A stretch of DNA of 64,000 nt from assembly GCA_026414225.1 (NCBI GenBank), contig JAOAJK010000003.1, positions 1-64,000 on the forward strand, written 5' to 3'. Source of the stretch: Thermoplasmata archaeon. Lineage in GTDB: Archaea; Thermoplasmatota; Thermoplasmata; Lutacidiplasmatales; SKW197. This document shows, in pieces, positions 63,770-64,000 of this stretch (position 1 is the first letter of the stretch; each line of letters begins with the position of its first letter). The position numbers were made by a program, and so were the translations under genes. The notes beneath the pieces are model-generated. The model saw only the letters and a program-made list of their open reading frames with translations, ran no database searches and was not told the origin of the DNA.

Positions 63770-64000
63770 TTGAGGTGTCTGGTAACTGGTGGTGCTGGCT
63801 TCATAGGGAGCCATCTGGTGGATGCCCTGGTCTCCCGGGGTGATGAGGTCACGGTCATAGACAATCTGTCGAGTGGAAGGATAGAATACATCAGGGAACA
63901 CATTGCCAGTGGAAAGGTGAAATTCATCCAAGGTGACCTGCTGAACCGGGAGGATGCTGCGAAGGCGGTGGACGGGATGGAGGCTGTGTTTCATCTCGCC
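63770..64000 (+). CDS. NAD-dependent nucleotide-sugar epimerase/dehydratase, 5' part only
   Basis: Cut by the right edge, so absent from the ORF track. From TTG 63770 the reading is MRCLVTGGAGFIGSHLVDAL, then DNLSSGR and a VFHLA strand: the extended short-chain dehydrogenase Rossmann fold (GxxGxxG) of UDP-sugar epimerases such as GalE. GAGGTG lies 7 nt upstream of the TTG; an in-frame GTG at 63761 is the alternative. 77 residues are visible. It may act in surface-glycan precursor synthesis. Confidence 0.85.
   Translation, partial: MRCLVTGGAGFIGSHLVDALVSRGDEVTVIDNLSSGRIEYIREHIASGKVKFIQGDLLNREDAAKAVDGMEAVFHLA

Overview
The window is chromosomal DNA from an archaeon, most likely of the Thermoplasmatota (Thermoplasmata-like Euryarchaeota). 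Archaeal markers are RpoH, RpoN, ribosomal proteins L18e, L15e and L30e, a NusA-like KH protein, the GatD/GatE amidotransferase, PurP, a two-domain EndA splicing endonuclease and a tRNA with bulge-helix-bulge introns. RNA polymerase subunit B is one unsplit chain while A is split into A' and A''; the unsplit B plus A'/A'' pattern is what points to Thermoplasmata. The lineage call is inference. Many single genes and first genes of operons have a TATA-like box centred about 26 nt before the chosen ATG, the spacing expected of leaderless transcripts. Genes inside operons mostly carry GGAGG/GGTG-type Shine-Dalgarno sites and overlap as ATGA or TGATG.

Left third (1-22.7 kb): a cut acylphosphatase gene; a large AAA/TPR regulator; a leftward operon rpl18e-rplM-rpsI-rpoN-FAH hydrolase-gatD-gatE; a small HTH regulator with inverted repeats; rpiA and glyA reading away from one TATA element; a PhoU-like regulator; an adenosine-type deaminase overlapped by an HTH gene; an M20 peptidase with a zinc-ribbon protein; purP; a radical SAM protein; pyrE-endA; rpl15e; a ferredoxin; and an intergenic region with two strong hairpins.

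Middle (22.7-44.5 kb): two divergent giant secreted proteins, an S8 protease and a metallophosphoesterase. Next come a CitG-like protein, two V4R-like paralogues, a tRNA-Lys(UUU) with two introns, and the RNA polymerase operon rpoH-rpoB-rpoA1-rpoA2-rpl30e-nusA. That operon runs into hypA-hypD where rps12-rps7 would normally follow.

Right third (44.5-64 kb) is accessory. A four-gene leftward operon encodes two large GNAT-like paralogues, a LuxE-type acyl-protein synthetase and a LuxC-like acyl-CoA reductase fused to a PaaK-like ligase. After it come a secreted protein combining a glycosidase-like barrel, two pseudomurein-binding-type repeats and a transglutaminase-like domain, and an MFS carrier with a repeated N-terminal tail. 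A rightward cluster then encodes a small membrane zinc-ribbon protein, a membrane protein ending in a Cys-Ala repeat tail, a PqqD/SPASM-type radical SAM enzyme and a methyltransferase. An ATP-pyrophosphatase/ferredoxin fusion with its own promoter follows. The window closes with a tRNA methylthiotransferase, a class III aminotransferase and a truncated nucleotide-sugar epimerase.

The best candidates for an undescribed system are the Cys-Ala-tail protein with its translationally coupled radical SAM enzyme and methyltransferase, the LuxE/LuxC-PaaK/GNAT operon, and the doubly interrupted tRNA-Lys.
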